Assembly: GCF_046533115.1 (NCBI RefSeq)
Contig: NZ_JAJQRC010000008.1
Coordinates: 1-64,000, forward strand
Source of the DNA: JAIRMO01 sp046533115
Lineage (GTDB): Bacteria > Spirochaetota > Spirochaetia > Treponematales > Breznakiellaceae
DNA length: 64,000 bases
Direction: 5' to 3'
In this document: in pieces, positions 9,363 through 18,239 of the stretch
Position numbering within the stretch: the first letter of the stretch is position 1
Layout of the letters: every line of letters starts with the position of its first letter
Made by a program: the position numbers and the translations under genes
The notes under the pieces: generated by a model
The model's input: only the letters and a program-made list of their open reading frames with translations
Told to the model about the DNA's origin: nothing
Databases searched by the model: none

Positions 9363-10263
9363 ACTCAAACCTTGACAACACTTTATTTTGAATAAAAGTT
9401 ATCACCATCATAACTACGAACATAACCGAGCAAATGGAAGCCCCAAAGCCAAGGTCTGATTTTCCCCGCATGGCTGTACCAAAGGTATAACGATAAAAAA
9501 CCAGATTAACAAAATCAAGCGAGCCTGACACGCCGCCGTTGGATCCGCCAAGAATAAAAGGCAGGTCAAATAAGGCAAGCGCCCAGATGGTACTCATGGT
9601 GATAATCGACGCACACGCCGGCAATGAAAGGGGCAGAAAAATGTAAAAAAAACGCTGCCATTCTTTACAGCCATCAATCCTGCATGCATCCATTATATCC
9701 TGTGAAACATCCAGCATATTGGAATAGAAGATCATAATGCCAGAGCCCGCACCCTGCCAGAGGATCAGAAAAACCAGTAATTTGAATGACCAGCGGGTGT
9801 CACCAAACCACGCCCCGCCTGCCAGTCCCATGCTTTCCAAAGCCCTGTTTAATAATCCAATGTTTGGATCAAAGATCAAGGTGGCAAAAAAACTAATAAT
9901 GGTTAAACTTACGACATAGGGCAGGAATATCATAAACTTTATATACCGCCACGCGGGAACCCTGATGAACAAGAGGTACGCGACTATATATTGAAAAGGT
10001 GTTATGATAAACCATACGCACAATAAATACTTCATATTGTTCAGCAGGGCATGAAAGATCTCCGGCGCTACCCGGCTGTTTGTGAACAATGTTTTAAAGT
10101 TTTCCACGCCGATAAAATTCATCGGCCCTAAGCCGGACCATTCAAACAAGCTTAAATATAAAACGTACAGAATAGGGACCACCACAAAGCCGGTATAGAG
10201 AACTAAACCCGGCGTGATGAAAAAAATATAATTTTTAGACTGTTTCATAGCTTTTTTCCCCAT
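9352..10263 (-). CDS. Sugar ABC transporter permease (MalF/UgpA type)
   Basis: 303 residues with six membrane helices; the first, IFFITPGLVLYTGFVVVPILYVLYL, is typical of the UgpA/MalF group. The EAA loop reads DACRIDGCKEWQRFFYIFLPLSLP. ATG 10263 opens the frame; ATG 10248 (MKQSKN) with GGGGA upstream is an equally good start. Lies 52 nt downstream of the binding-protein gene and overlaps the second permease, so all three are one transcription unit. Confidence 0.93.
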   Translation of the reverse strand: MGKKAMKQSKNYIFFITPGLVLYTGFVVVPILYVLYLSLFEWSGLGPMNFIGVENFKTLFTNSRVAPEIFHALLNNMKYLLCVWFIITPFQYIVAYLLFIRVPAWRYIKFMIFLPYVVSLTIISFFATLIFDPNIGLLNRALESMGLAGGAWFGDTRWSFKLLVFLILWQGAGSGIMIFYSNMLDVSQDIMDACRIDGCKEWQRFFYIFLPLSLPACASIITMSTIWALALFDLPFILGGSNGGVSGSLDFVNLVFYRYTFGTAMRGKSDLGFGASICSVMFVVMMVITFIQNKVLSRFEYEN

Positions 10264-10315
10264 CCGCGGGAAGAATATGCTTCATGGTAGTCCCCTATTA
10301 CCTCTGCCGCGGCGA

Positions 10316-11563
10316 TTAGTCCATCAGGGCCGCGATATTTTTTAGGAGATCAGCAAGACTTAAGCTTTTTGAAAAAACCTTAGTACTGTCCTGATCCCAG
10401 ATGGAACAGGCCTCGCTGTTCTTGGAATGCTTATTCAACACGTCATACCAGGATGTATAAACATTCCCCTGCCCGCTTCTGCTGATCGCATCCGCGATTG
10501 CGGTTGAAGACTTGATTTGCGGACTCGCGGACAGGCCGCCCTGGGATTGCACCCATATCGTCTGGGCTTCTAAGGATGCGCAGTAATTGGCAAAGAGCAG
10601 CGCCGCATCCAAATTCTTGGAAGCAGCGTTTACGGAGAAACCGTTTGATAGGGTTCCCACCAAACCGGTTGTACCGTCTGCCGCCGGAATAGAAAACGCG
10701 CTATAGTTCAGGGCAGGATTATTTTCACTGATGGTCGAAGCGGCCCAGGAACCGTCAATATTCATGGCAGCCTTCCCGGTGGTAAAGGCCAGGATCTGGG
10801 CGTTGCTATTGATTACCCCGAGCCAGTTTGCGCCGAAGTAACCTTTGTCCGCCCAATCAAGCATCTTGGTAAGGACATCACTTACCGGTTTGGCCGTTAC
10901 GGATACCGGATAGTTCGCCAGGCTCCTGGTGTATGCAGGATCAAAACCGGAAAGGATAGGCTCAAAAGCAAAGAGCAGTGACCAGGAGTCATTGGGGGAG
11001 AGCGAAATAGGAATAATCCCCGCATCTTTGATTTTCGGGAGCAGCGCCTCAAATTCAGCAAAGGTTTTTGGCACTGCCCAGCCATGCTGGTTAAACATAT
11101 CCACATTGTAATACACGGCCCGGGTATCCATCATCAACCAGGGAACTGAATATCGTTTTCCGCCAATATCAGAAATGCTCAGAGCCGAGGCGGGTATAGT
11201 GGAATAATCCACTTTCCCCGTGAGATCAAGCAGGACGTTGTTTTTAACATATTCCGCCATGTTTCCGGTATTTGTTCCATGGGTCCAAAAAAGATCGGGA
11301 CCCGCCCCGGAGGATAGCGCCGTATTCAGAACACTGTAATAATCAGTCGACTTGAGTTCATAGGCGACGGTGATATTTGGATATTTTTTTTCAAAACCCG
11401 CAATCACCTGCTTGAGGCTTTCTTCAAAACTGTTCTCGTGCTCCCATACGGTTATCGTTGTTTTCCCGGTCGTACTGCCGGTTTGGCTCCCGCCCCGTGC
11501 GAACAGGTTTGGAAGCAGAACCCCCAGTAATACCAAAGCGATTAACCCGAATTTTAACTTCAT
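10316..11563 (-). CDS. Extracellular sugar-binding protein of the ABC importer (family 1)
   Basis: 415 residues. The N-terminus MKLKFGLIALVLLGVLLPNLFARGGSQ is an export signal ending in a Gly-rich stretch, a style shared with the family-5 binding protein at 14395. The mature part matches family-1 solute-binding proteins (ITVWEHENSFEESLKQVIAGFEKKYP, DLFWTHGTNTG, FTTGKAAMNIDGSW). GGAG precedes ATG 11563. First gene of the operon binding protein - permease - permease - GH78 - two-component system, so its ligand is probably a rhamnose-containing oligosaccharide (inference). The divergent AraC regulator at 11716 is the likely controller. Confidence 0.93.
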   Translation of the reverse strand: MKLKFGLIALVLLGVLLPNLFARGGSQTGSTTGKTTITVWEHENSFEESLKQVIAGFEKKYPNITVAYELKSTDYYSVLNTALSSGAGPDLFWTHGTNTGNMAEYVKNNVLLDLTGKVDYSTIPASALSISDIGGKRYSVPWLMMDTRAVYYNVDMFNQHGWAVPKTFAEFEALLPKIKDAGIIPISLSPNDSWSLLFAFEPILSGFDPAYTRSLANYPVSVTAKPVSDVLTKMLDWADKGYFGANWLGVINSNAQILAFTTGKAAMNIDGSWAASTISENNPALNYSAFSIPAADGTTGLVGTLSNGFSVNAASKNLDAALLFANYCASLEAQTIWVQSQGGLSASPQIKSSTAIADAISRSGQGNVYTSWYDVLNKHSKNSEACSIWDQDSTKVFSKSLSLADLLKNIAALMD

Positions 11564-11668
11564 ACATTACTCCTTTACCGTGCTTTTTTGACTGCCGGCC
11601 TCCGCAACGGTATAGAGGCAGCGATCTGTTATTATTATCCGGGTATATGCAATACGCAATGACAAAAA

Positions 11669-11686
11669 TTGACTTATATATTGACT
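11669..11686. promoter_or_regulatory. Direct repeat TTGACT (12-bp spacing) in the divergent sugar-operon promoter region
   Basis: TTGACT at 11669-11674 recurs at 11681-11686 within ATTGACTTATATATTGACTT, 12 bp apart, close to one helical turn. AraC-type activators often bind direct repeats, and the site lies between the AraC gene and the operon it probably controls. The TTGACT units also resemble -35 boxes for the plus-strand gene, so their role is ambiguous. Confidence 0.35.
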
Positions 11687-11715
11687 TTTTTTGTGGTTTC
11701 TGGAACAATTGGACC

Positions 11716-12831
11716 ATGAAGCAGGAAGCCCTCGCCATTCTGGAGGAACTTAGGCGTTATAACGATAAGGAGCTTTTTTTTAAACGCTGCTATGAACTGG
11801 GTAATGACCAGACAGCGCTCATGGCTCACCTCAAATCCATCAGCAGGGAATCCCTGATAAATTGGGAAATCGACCGTTATGACGAGGGGCTTCCGGCAAA
11901 AGCCCAAGGGATAAACCATCTTTTCCTGACATTGGGCGGATCCTCCATGAAGCCGCAGAAGTTATTCTTTCCTAAACAGCTTCCTGACCGGAACGTCTTT
12001 TTTAAAAAACATGACCGTTACTACCCGGCTTTTGTCCATTCCCATGATTTTTTCGAAATTTTTTACTGCCTTTCAGGCGCTTGTGTCAGTGCCATAGGCG
12101 GAGAGCGCATCAATTTTCATGAAGGCAGCCTCTGTTTTATACCGCCGTTGACCAATCACACCGTGGAAATATTTGATGACAGTATTGTTATCTATTTTCT
12201 TATTCGCAAAAATACCTTTGACGTGTTTGGTGTTGACCTGCTTACCGCGGATAATCTGCTTGGACGTTTTTTTACTGAAGGGCTTTACGCCTTTAACTCC
12301 AGTCAGTACATTATTATTAATATCGACAAGGACAATGAACTCCTTGATATGCTCTTTGATATGCTTATCGAACAAAAGACAGACGATCCGTTTACAAACC
12401 GTATTATGGAAAACCAAATTAAAATTTTTTTCTTCCTTGTCTTACGGCGCTATGGTAACAAGGCAATTGTTGGGAAAAACGGACCGAGGGCGGTCAAAAA
12501 CAAACACTGGGACATGATCATGTATATCAATGAAAACTTCAGAACCCTGTCGCTGGCGAAACTCGCCCAGCATTTCAATCTTGAAAAGTCCTATTGCTCA
12601 CGGCTCATCAAGGCCGTCTCGGGAAAAACATATAAAGAAATAGTCCGCGATAATCAAATGCGTTTTGCGAAACATCTGCTGCAAAACTCCGATATGCGCA
12701 TCTATGAGATTAGCTATTCCCTGGGCTTTGAGAGCCAAGAGAACTTTATCAGGACCTTCAAAAAGACCTGCGGCACGAGTCCCACCGCATACCGGCGGCA
12801 ATACAGGCAAATCGCTGGCTCCCCGGCTTAA
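11716..12831 (+). CDS. AraC-family regulator with N-terminal cupin domain
   Basis: About 371 residues from ATG 11716 (MKQEALAILEELRRY); the open frame extends upstream to 11458, but that part overlaps the divergent binding-protein gene. A central cupin-like sensor (HSHDFFEIFYCLSGACVSAIGGE ... EGSLCFIPPLTNHTVE) is followed by two HTH motifs: SLAKLAQHFNLEKSYCSRLIKAVSG and IYEISYSLGFESQENFIRTFKKTCGTSPTAYRRQ. Sugar-responsive AraC proteins of this type usually activate the adjacent uptake operon, here the one starting at 11563. No strong ribosome site is visible. Confidence 0.88.
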   Translation: MKQEALAILEELRRYNDKELFFKRCYELGNDQTALMAHLKSISRESLINWEIDRYDEGLPAKAQGINHLFLTLGGSSMKPQKLFFPKQLPDRNVFFKKHDRYYPAFVHSHDFFEIFYCLSGACVSAIGGERINFHEGSLCFIPPLTNHTVEIFDDSIVIYFLIRKNTFDVFGVDLLTADNLLGRFFTEGLYAFNSSQYIIINIDKDNELLDMLFDMLIEQKTDDPFTNRIMENQIKIFFFLVLRRYGNKAIVGKNGPRAVKNKHWDMIMYINENFRTLSLAKLAQHFNLEKSYCSRLIKAVSGKTYKEIVRDNQMRFAKHLLQNSDMRIYEISYSLGFESQENFIRTFKKTCGTSPTAYRRQYRQIAGSPA

Positions 12832-12940
12832 AAAGCGGTTTATCCAGCGATGGATACCCCCTATAAGCAGCCGGATACATCAGCATACCCCGCCCGCAAG
12901 CAGCTAAACTTGCCCCACAATAGAAAGCAACCACCCCAAA

Positions 12941-12968
12941 GTAGACCGCTGCGCAGTCAATTAAATGA
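12941..12968. repeat. Dispersed 28-bp core repeat, copy 1
   Basis: The core GTAGACCGCTGCGCAGTC-AATTAAATGA is found again at 29811-29838 and 52410-52437 with few changes. It has a small internal dyad (GACC ... GGTC in the other copies). All copies are intergenic; here it lies between two regulator genes, in a 270-bp gap with no gene. Confidence 0.7.
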
Positions 12969-13044
12969 GCAGAAGGCAAAAAAGGTAAATTGGTCATTTA
13001 AGCCATTCCCGGGCGTTGACAAGTTCATAGCAGCCTAAAGCGGC

Positions 13045-13065
13045 CTATTGTATTAAAGACAATAG
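13045..13065. promoter_or_regulatory. Inverted repeat CTATTGT-N7-ACAATAG upstream of the GntR-type regulator
   Basis: Seven-base arms (13045-13051, 13059-13065) with a 7-bp spacer form a perfect dyad 36 nt before the start of the regulator gene. TTGACA at 13016 is a candidate -35 box just upstream, but no convincing -10 box is at the right distance. An autoregulatory operator is a reasonable guess. Confidence 0.4.
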
Positions 13066-13101
13066 TACGGCATATTTAATCATAACAAATAAGGATTAAT
13101 A

Positions 13102-14103
13102 ATGCCAAAAAAAGTATTTGACGCCTTTTTTCATGCCACCGTCAGGGATATTAAGAACCACTACCAGCCGGGGGATAAATACCTGTCGATCCGCCAAATG
13201 GCGGAGAAATACCAGGTAAGTATACAGACCGCCCAGCGGGGGGTCAAAAAGCTTGAGGAGTACGGGTATATAACCGTAAAACGAAAGGCCGGAATAACCA
13301 TTGACGCCCTGCGGCCCCGGAAGAAGCTGGACGGGTATAAAATAGCGGTGGTTTCGGCGAGGACTGATACGCGGTTTAACGAAGCCCTTTTCAAGGGCAT
13401 CCGGGAAACCGCCGATGAAAAAGGGGTTTCCGCACGGTTTGAACCCATACCGGATATGGATATCAGTTCCCTGGGTTTTGGGGATTACCTCCTGTCCCTG
13501 GATGCCGATGGTATCATCGCCCTGTATTTCAACAATTCCGCCCTTCCTTTTTACCACGTTATGCGGGAGGGCAGGGATATTGTTACCGATATTATCCTGG
13601 ACGAACTCCCCATCCTGCCGGTGGTTCAGACGGATAATTTCCGCCACGCCAAGGAAGCGGGCCGGATTTTTGTAGACCGGGGATACCGCCGTTTCCTGGT
13701 GGTAGGGTACTATCCCCGAAAGAGAAACCGCCGTTATGAAGGGATGTTAGAAGCCATTAAGGATGACTGTGATGATGTGCGGTACATCCATCTGGCAGAC
13801 AGCGGTTCCATGACGGCCATAGATACGTTTTTCCATAACTTCAATTCCCGCTGCGCCGTATATTCCATTGATTATTCTTCCAATTACATCGTGGGTGCGA
13901 AATTCATACAGTACAAAATCCCCGTTAAAAACGACAACTTTTTGGTCTACGACTGCGAAGAAGAAACCTTTAATTATCATGGCCTCAGCCCCGTAAAAAG
14001 CGTAGGTCCCTCGTTTTATTCCATGGGTTCTGAACTGTGTAAGGTTCTGATTGCCAAACAGGAAACCGGCGCATACCCCGAACCCCGGCAGAAAAAACTA
14101 TAA
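13102..14103 (+). CDS. GntR-HTH regulator with LacI-like sugar-binding domain
   Basis: 333 residues. The N-terminal winged helix is of GntR type (YLSIRQMAEKYQVSIQTAQRGVKKLEEYGYI, about 30-62). Residues 80-320 form a periplasmic-binding-protein-like effector domain (YKIAVVSARTDTRFNEALFKGI, FVDRGYRRFLVVGYYPRKRNRRYEGM), as in AraR-like regulators. It lies directly upstream of the family-5 ABC operon and the uxaBA genes, so it probably responds to a plant-derived sugar and controls them. An ATG preceded by AAGGA opens the gene. Confidence 0.88.
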   Translation: MPKKVFDAFFHATVRDIKNHYQPGDKYLSIRQMAEKYQVSIQTAQRGVKKLEEYGYITVKRKAGITIDALRPRKKLDGYKIAVVSARTDTRFNEALFKGIRETADEKGVSARFEPIPDMDISSLGFGDYLLSLDADGIIALYFNNSALPFYHVMREGRDIVTDIILDELPILPVVQTDNFRHAKEAGRIFVDRGYRRFLVVGYYPRKRNRRYEGMLEAIKDDCDDVRYIHLADSGSMTAIDTFFHNFNSRCAVYSIDYSSNYIVGAKFIQYKIPVKNDNFLVYDCEEETFNYHGLSPVKSVGPSFYSMGSELCKVLIAKQETGAYPEPRQKKL

Positions 14104-14182
14104 AGAATAGGGAATACCATCCAAATAATAATGAAAAACTGTAATGATTAAATAAAAATTACATAAATTTATAAAATTTTTC

Positions 14183-14212
14183 TTGACATATCAATATTTA
14201 TAAGGCAATAAT
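14183..14212 (+). promoter_or_regulatory. Candidate sigma70-type promoter of the family-5 ABC operon
   Basis: TTGACA (14183-14188) and AATAAT (14207-14212) are separated by 18 bp in an AT-rich stretch after the regulator gene. The inferred transcript would start just before the stem-loop cluster at 14220-14368, giving a leader of about 175 nt. Confidence 0.5.
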
Positions 14213-14219
14213 ATCTCAG

Positions 14220-14368
14220 TTAGGAAGTTGTATTCATCTGAGGCTGTTTCAAAACTTCAGTTTTGAAACAGCAACCTTGAAAAACGCAGTTTCGCAAGGC
14301 TTTAGCCTGAGAAACTGCAAGAGCCAGTGAAAAACCAACCGGGTTTTGAAACTGGCTCATCTTCCTAA
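14220..14368 (+). repeat. Nested stem-loop cluster in the leader of the family-5 ABC operon
   Basis: Three hairpins lie inside an outer inverted repeat TTAGGAAG/CTTCCTAA (14220-14227, 14361-14368). Stem 1 has 13-bp arms (14243-14255, 14260-14272) around TTCA. Stem 2 pairs GCAGTTTC with GAAACTGC (14286-14293, 14311-14318). Stem 3 pairs GAGCCAGT with ACTGGCTC (14321-14328, 14351-14358) and encloses AAAACC-AACC-GGTTTT. Stem 3 resembles the hairpin at 59721-59757, so these are members of a repeat family. The cluster ends about 15 nt before the ribosome site at 14383, so it could affect translation or mRNA stability. Confidence 0.7.
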
Positions 14369-14394
14369 TCACATTTTATTTTGGAGGAAAAGTG

Positions 14395-16320
14395 ATGAGG
14401 AAAAAAGCGTTGGTACTTGCCGTTCTTATGATGGCGGCGGCTGTCGTTTGCGGGCCTCTGTTTGCAGGAGGCGGTTCCCAGGGAACGGCCGGATCTTCCG
14501 GTGGGTCTGCAAAGATGACGGATGTCGGCACTCCAAGGGCAGAAACTCTTATCGTGGACAACATGGACGGAATAATCGCCGATCCTACCCAGTTCAACCC
14601 GCTTCTGCCAGGCTGGTCTTCGAGCGGCGGATACCACCAGTTGCTGCTAACCGGTCTTTATCAGATTGATTCCATGAAAGGCGAAGTCTACCCCGAGCTT
14701 GCAGCGGAGTTGCCCAAACCCGAAGATGCTACCTATACAAAATTTACTATCAAACTTCTTGACGGAATCAAATGGACCGATGGGGTCAATTTTACCGCCG
14801 ATGATGTGGTGTATTCCGCGGAAATGGTCTTAAAAACGCCGGAATTGACACCCCATGCGGCTTATAAAGACCTCTTTAAAAGGGTAACCAAAATAGACGC
14901 CCATACGGTGCAGATTGAAACAAACAATCCCGAACCTAAACTTGCCGCCCGTCTGGGTAGTGCAGTCTGGGGCCCCACGTTCTTCGTTCTCCCCAAACAT
15001 ATCTGGGAAAAACAGGATCCCAAAACCTTCAGGAATTCAAACCCCATTGGCCTTGACTGCTGGCTTCTCAAAGACCTGGATAAAACCGGCGGAACCTGGT
15101 ACCTTTTTGAAAAACGGCCGGACTGGCAAAATGGTCTTACGGGTAAACGCATTGGTGAACCCAAGATGAAATATGTACTCTTCCGCAGTTACGGAACGGA
15201 AGAACGCCGGGTTATGGCCATGCTGAATAACGATTACGACATCATGGTGGACGTAAGCCCGGAAAGCCTCAGCTTATTGATGGAAAGAAATAAAAACGTA
15301 AAAGCCTGGTTTAACGGCTTCCCGTACGGCAATCCCAACGATCCTGCCGGGCTGGGTACGGTATTTAACTGCGACATAGCTCCTTATGATAATCCGGATG
15401 TCCGCTGGGCGCTTACCCTGGCGACGGATACTATTTCTGTTTCTATTTCTATTTGTAACGGCATGCTGCGGTTCTCCCCGATTCAGGCGCCTCCTCTGGA
15501 TCCCCTGATGAACGCTTACCACAAGCCCATGCTGCCCTGGCTTAAGAATTTTGCCCTTGCCGATGGGTATAAACCCTTTGATGATACCTACCCGGACAAG
15601 ATGCTCGAAGCGCTTAAGGCACAGGGAGTAGCCAATCTTCCGGCCACACCGGAGGCGAAGCTTGCCGCCTTTGGTATCGGTTGGTGGAAGTATGATACCG
15701 TGGAAGCTGCCAAACTTTTAACGAAAAATGGTTTCTCCCAAAGGGGCGGCAGATGGTATCTGCCGGACGGGACGCCCTGGAAGATCAGCCTGGTAACTAT
15801 GTCAGACTCCGCGATGAACGGCAAGCTGGGTTATGCCGTCGCGGACAGCTGGCGGAAGTTTGGTATTGACGTGGAAGCACGGGGTGTTGATTCTGCCACA
15901 TGGGGCGCATCCCAGTACAACGGTCTTTATGAAGTGGGTGTTTTCTGGCCGACTACTCCCACCATGGTGGATATGACAACAAATATGCTCGGCTGGCATT
16001 CCAGGTTTTATAGGCCCAATGGGGAATACTCTATCAATATCGCGCGGTTCAAGAACGCCTATGTGGACAAGCGCCTTGACGAGCTTCTGGCGCTCCCCTC
16101 GGATAATCCCCAGGTTATCCAAAAGCTCACGGAGATTTTCCAGGAAATGGTAAGGCAAATGCCCATGAATAATATGGTAGGAACGACAAAAATAGTGCCG
16201 GTTAATACCACGTACTGGACAGGCTACCAGTCCGCGGATAACCCCTTTGAAGGCCCCTGGTGGTGGTGGGATCAGTTCAGAACCTATCTGCCCCGTTACC
16301 GCCCCACCGGCGTAAAATAA
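14395..16320 (+). CDS. ABC transporter substrate-binding protein, family 5 (peptide/oligosaccharide type)
   Basis: 641 residues. The signal sequence MRKKALVLAVLMMAAAVVCGPLFAGGGSQ is followed by the family-5 fold (YPELAAELPKPED, GIKWTDGVNFTADDVVYSAEMVLKTPE, GTVFNCDIAPYDNPDVRWALTLATD). ATG 14395 sits 7 nt after GGAGG (14383-14387); an in-frame GTG at 14392 is too close to it. It captures substrate for the permeases and ATPases that follow. Family-5 systems import peptides, but several bind plant oligosaccharides; the adjacent GH172-like gene and uronate genes favour a sugar ligand here (inference). Confidence 0.93.
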   Translation: MRKKALVLAVLMMAAAVVCGPLFAGGGSQGTAGSSGGSAKMTDVGTPRAETLIVDNMDGIIADPTQFNPLLPGWSSSGGYHQLLLTGLYQIDSMKGEVYPELAAELPKPEDATYTKFTIKLLDGIKWTDGVNFTADDVVYSAEMVLKTPELTPHAAYKDLFKRVTKIDAHTVQIETNNPEPKLAARLGSAVWGPTFFVLPKHIWEKQDPKTFRNSNPIGLDCWLLKDLDKTGGTWYLFEKRPDWQNGLTGKRIGEPKMKYVLFRSYGTEERRVMAMLNNDYDIMVDVSPESLSLLMERNKNVKAWFNGFPYGNPNDPAGLGTVFNCDIAPYDNPDVRWALTLATDTISVSISICNGMLRFSPIQAPPLDPLMNAYHKPMLPWLKNFALADGYKPFDDTYPDKMLEALKAQGVANLPATPEAKLAAFGIGWWKYDTVEAAKLLTKNGFSQRGGRWYLPDGTPWKISLVTMSDSAMNGKLGYAVADSWRKFGIDVEARGVDSATWGASQYNGLYEVGVFWPTTPTMVDMTTNMLGWHSRFYRPNGEYSINIARFKNAYVDKRLDELLALPSDNPQVIQKLTEIFQEMVRQMPMNNMVGTTKIVPVNTTYWTGYQSADNPFEGPWWWWDQFRTYLPRYRPTGVK

Positions 16321-16388
16321 GTGAACCGCCGGGTTCCCGCAGGGAGCCGGTCCGGCTTCTCGCCTGATGACTGGATGAGGATGATACC

Positions 16389-17384
16389 ATGCATTTTTTG
16401 AAATTCCTGTTGTCAAGACTTATAACCTTTTTCGGGGTTATCTTGATCGGGGTTACCGCTGTTTTTTTTATTCCCCGTTTCTTGCCATCAAATCCGGTTG
16501 ATAACATGGTAGGCAGGATGCTTTCCATGGGGAATGTAAGTCCCGATGCCGTGCAGGGGATCCGGGACTCCCTGAACGCCCTTTTCGGGCTTGAGGGGTC
16601 TGTTTTCAGCCAGTACCTTGGGTTCTTAAAACGGGTTATATTCACCCATGATTTTGGGCCTTCTCTGGCGTTCTTTCCTACACCGGTTATGGAACTGGTG
16701 GGCCGCGCCCTGCCCTGGACCTGCGGCCTGCTTCTGGTGTCTACCATAATCGCTTTTATTTTTGGAAACGCCATCGGCTTAATCGCGGCAATACACAAAG
16801 ACAAGGGGTATTCAAGGATATTGGAATCCCTGGCGATTGTTTTTTATCCAATTCCCTACTATATTTTGGGCCTTATTCTTGTAATATTCTTTTGTTATCT
16901 CATACCCCTTTTTCCACTGGGGTATTCATTTAACGGTTCTATCACCGATATTTCCTACTTGATTTCCATAATTAAGAACTCTTTTCTGCCTGCCTTGTCT
17001 ATTATAATCAATGGGTTCGGCTGGTGGGTTATCAGTATGAAGTCTGTCGCCACTGCCGCCGCAGAAGAAGATTATATCTTTTTTGCCAGACTCAAGGGCT
17101 TAAGCAGAAACAGGATTACTTCCGGCTATATTCTGCCAAATGTTCTGCTGCCTCAGATGACAACCCTTGCATTACAACTGGGAACCATGTTCGGAGGCGC
17201 CATGCTTATGGAGATGATTTTTACCTATCCGGGACTGGGTAACCTTATCTATAAAGCAATCTTGCGGGGAGATTATAATCTTATAATGGGGACCATAACC
17301 ATTACCATTGTGGCGGTGGCCGTTACTTCCCTGTTGATAGATTTACTCTATCCGTTTTTCGACCCAAGAATCCGGTATCAATAA
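16389..17384 (+). CDS. ABC transporter permease, DppB type
   Basis: 331 residues with about six membrane helices. The N-terminal segment FLKFLLSRLITFFGVILIGVTAVFFIPRFLP and the C-terminal LQLGTMFGGAMLMEMIFTYPGLGNLIYKAILRGDYNLIMG are typical of DppB/OppB permeases. It starts 68 nt after the binding-protein gene and is followed at 13 nt by its partner permease. Confidence 0.93.
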   Translation: MHFLKFLLSRLITFFGVILIGVTAVFFIPRFLPSNPVDNMVGRMLSMGNVSPDAVQGIRDSLNALFGLEGSVFSQYLGFLKRVIFTHDFGPSLAFFPTPVMELVGRALPWTCGLLLVSTIIAFIFGNAIGLIAAIHKDKGYSRILESLAIVFYPIPYYILGLILVIFFCYLIPLFPLGYSFNGSITDISYLISIIKNSFLPALSIIINGFGWWVISMKSVATAAAEEDYIFFARLKGLSRNRITSGYILPNVLLPQMTTLALQLGTMFGGAMLMEMIFTYPGLGNLIYKAILRGDYNLIMGTITITIVAVAVTSLLIDLLYPFFDPRIRYQ

Positions 17385-17396
17385 GGAGCGGAGAGA

Positions 17397-18239
17397 ATGA
17401 GCAATCGTTTCCGGTATTGGAATTTCAGGCTGTGGTTCGGCTTAATACTATTGTCCCTTTTGTTTGTTGCTGGATTTATATTTCCGTTCTTTATGAAAGG
17501 TTCGGCGGTGGAATGGAACACCTTCATTAAGGATCTAAAGCCTTCCGCGGAGCACCTTATGGGTACCACATCCTTTGGGCAGGACACTTTCCATGTATTG
17601 ACCGAATCCATACGGAACTCATTTCTTATCGGTTTTATCGTCGCCTCGCTTTCGTCGCTTATCGGAATCTTAGTCGGCCTCCTGGCGGGCTTTATAGGCG
17701 GTGTATTAGATCGCATTATTACCCTGGTTATTGATTCGTTTATCGTTGTCCCCGCGCTGCCTATCCTTATTCTGATTTCCGCACTTCTGTCAACCAATCT
17801 GAATATATACGGCATCGCGCTGGTTATGGTTTTTTTTAACTGGCCGTGGCCGGCGCGTCAGGCAAGGGCAATGGCTTTATCCATAAGAGAGCGGGATTTC
17901 ATTTTTACCGCTGTTTTTTCAGGGCAGCATCTTATAGAAACACTGGTAAAAGAAGTGTTTCCCTTCATTGCAGACTGGGGGCTGGCCAATTTTATTAACG
18001 CAGTCTTGGTGGGTATCGCCATGGAATCGGGCCTCGCGGTTATCGGACTTTCCACCAATTCAAAGGCCACGCTCGGTACCATGATCTACTGGGCAAACCA
18101 GAAGCAGGCTATGCTGATGGGCAGATGGTGGTGGATCGGTTCTCCGGTAGTTACGACGGTGCTGGTATTTGTTTCCCTTTTTCTTACCATGACCGGTTAC
18201 CAGATGTACGCCGCGAAGAAGCGAGGTGGAAATGTTTAA
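17397..18239 (+). CDS. ABC transporter permease, DppC type
   Basis: 280 residues. It has the OppC-type membrane segment and cytoplasmic start (FRYWNFRLWFGLILL), HLMGTTSFGQDTFHVLTESIRNS, and the ATPase-contact loop with ARAMALSIRERDFIFTA. Its stop overlaps the start of the first ATPase gene, so expression is coupled. GGAG precedes ATG 17397. Confidence 0.92.
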   Translation: MSNRFRYWNFRLWFGLILLSLLFVAGFIFPFFMKGSAVEWNTFIKDLKPSAEHLMGTTSFGQDTFHVLTESIRNSFLIGFIVASLSSLIGILVGLLAGFIGGVLDRIITLVIDSFIVVPALPILILISALLSTNLNIYGIALVMVFFNWPWPARQARAMALSIRERDFIFTAVFSGQHLIETLVKEVFPFIADWGLANFINAVLVGIAMESGLAVIGLSTNSKATLGTMIYWANQKQAMLMGRWWWIGSPVVTTVLVFVSLFLTMTGYQMYAAKKRGGNV

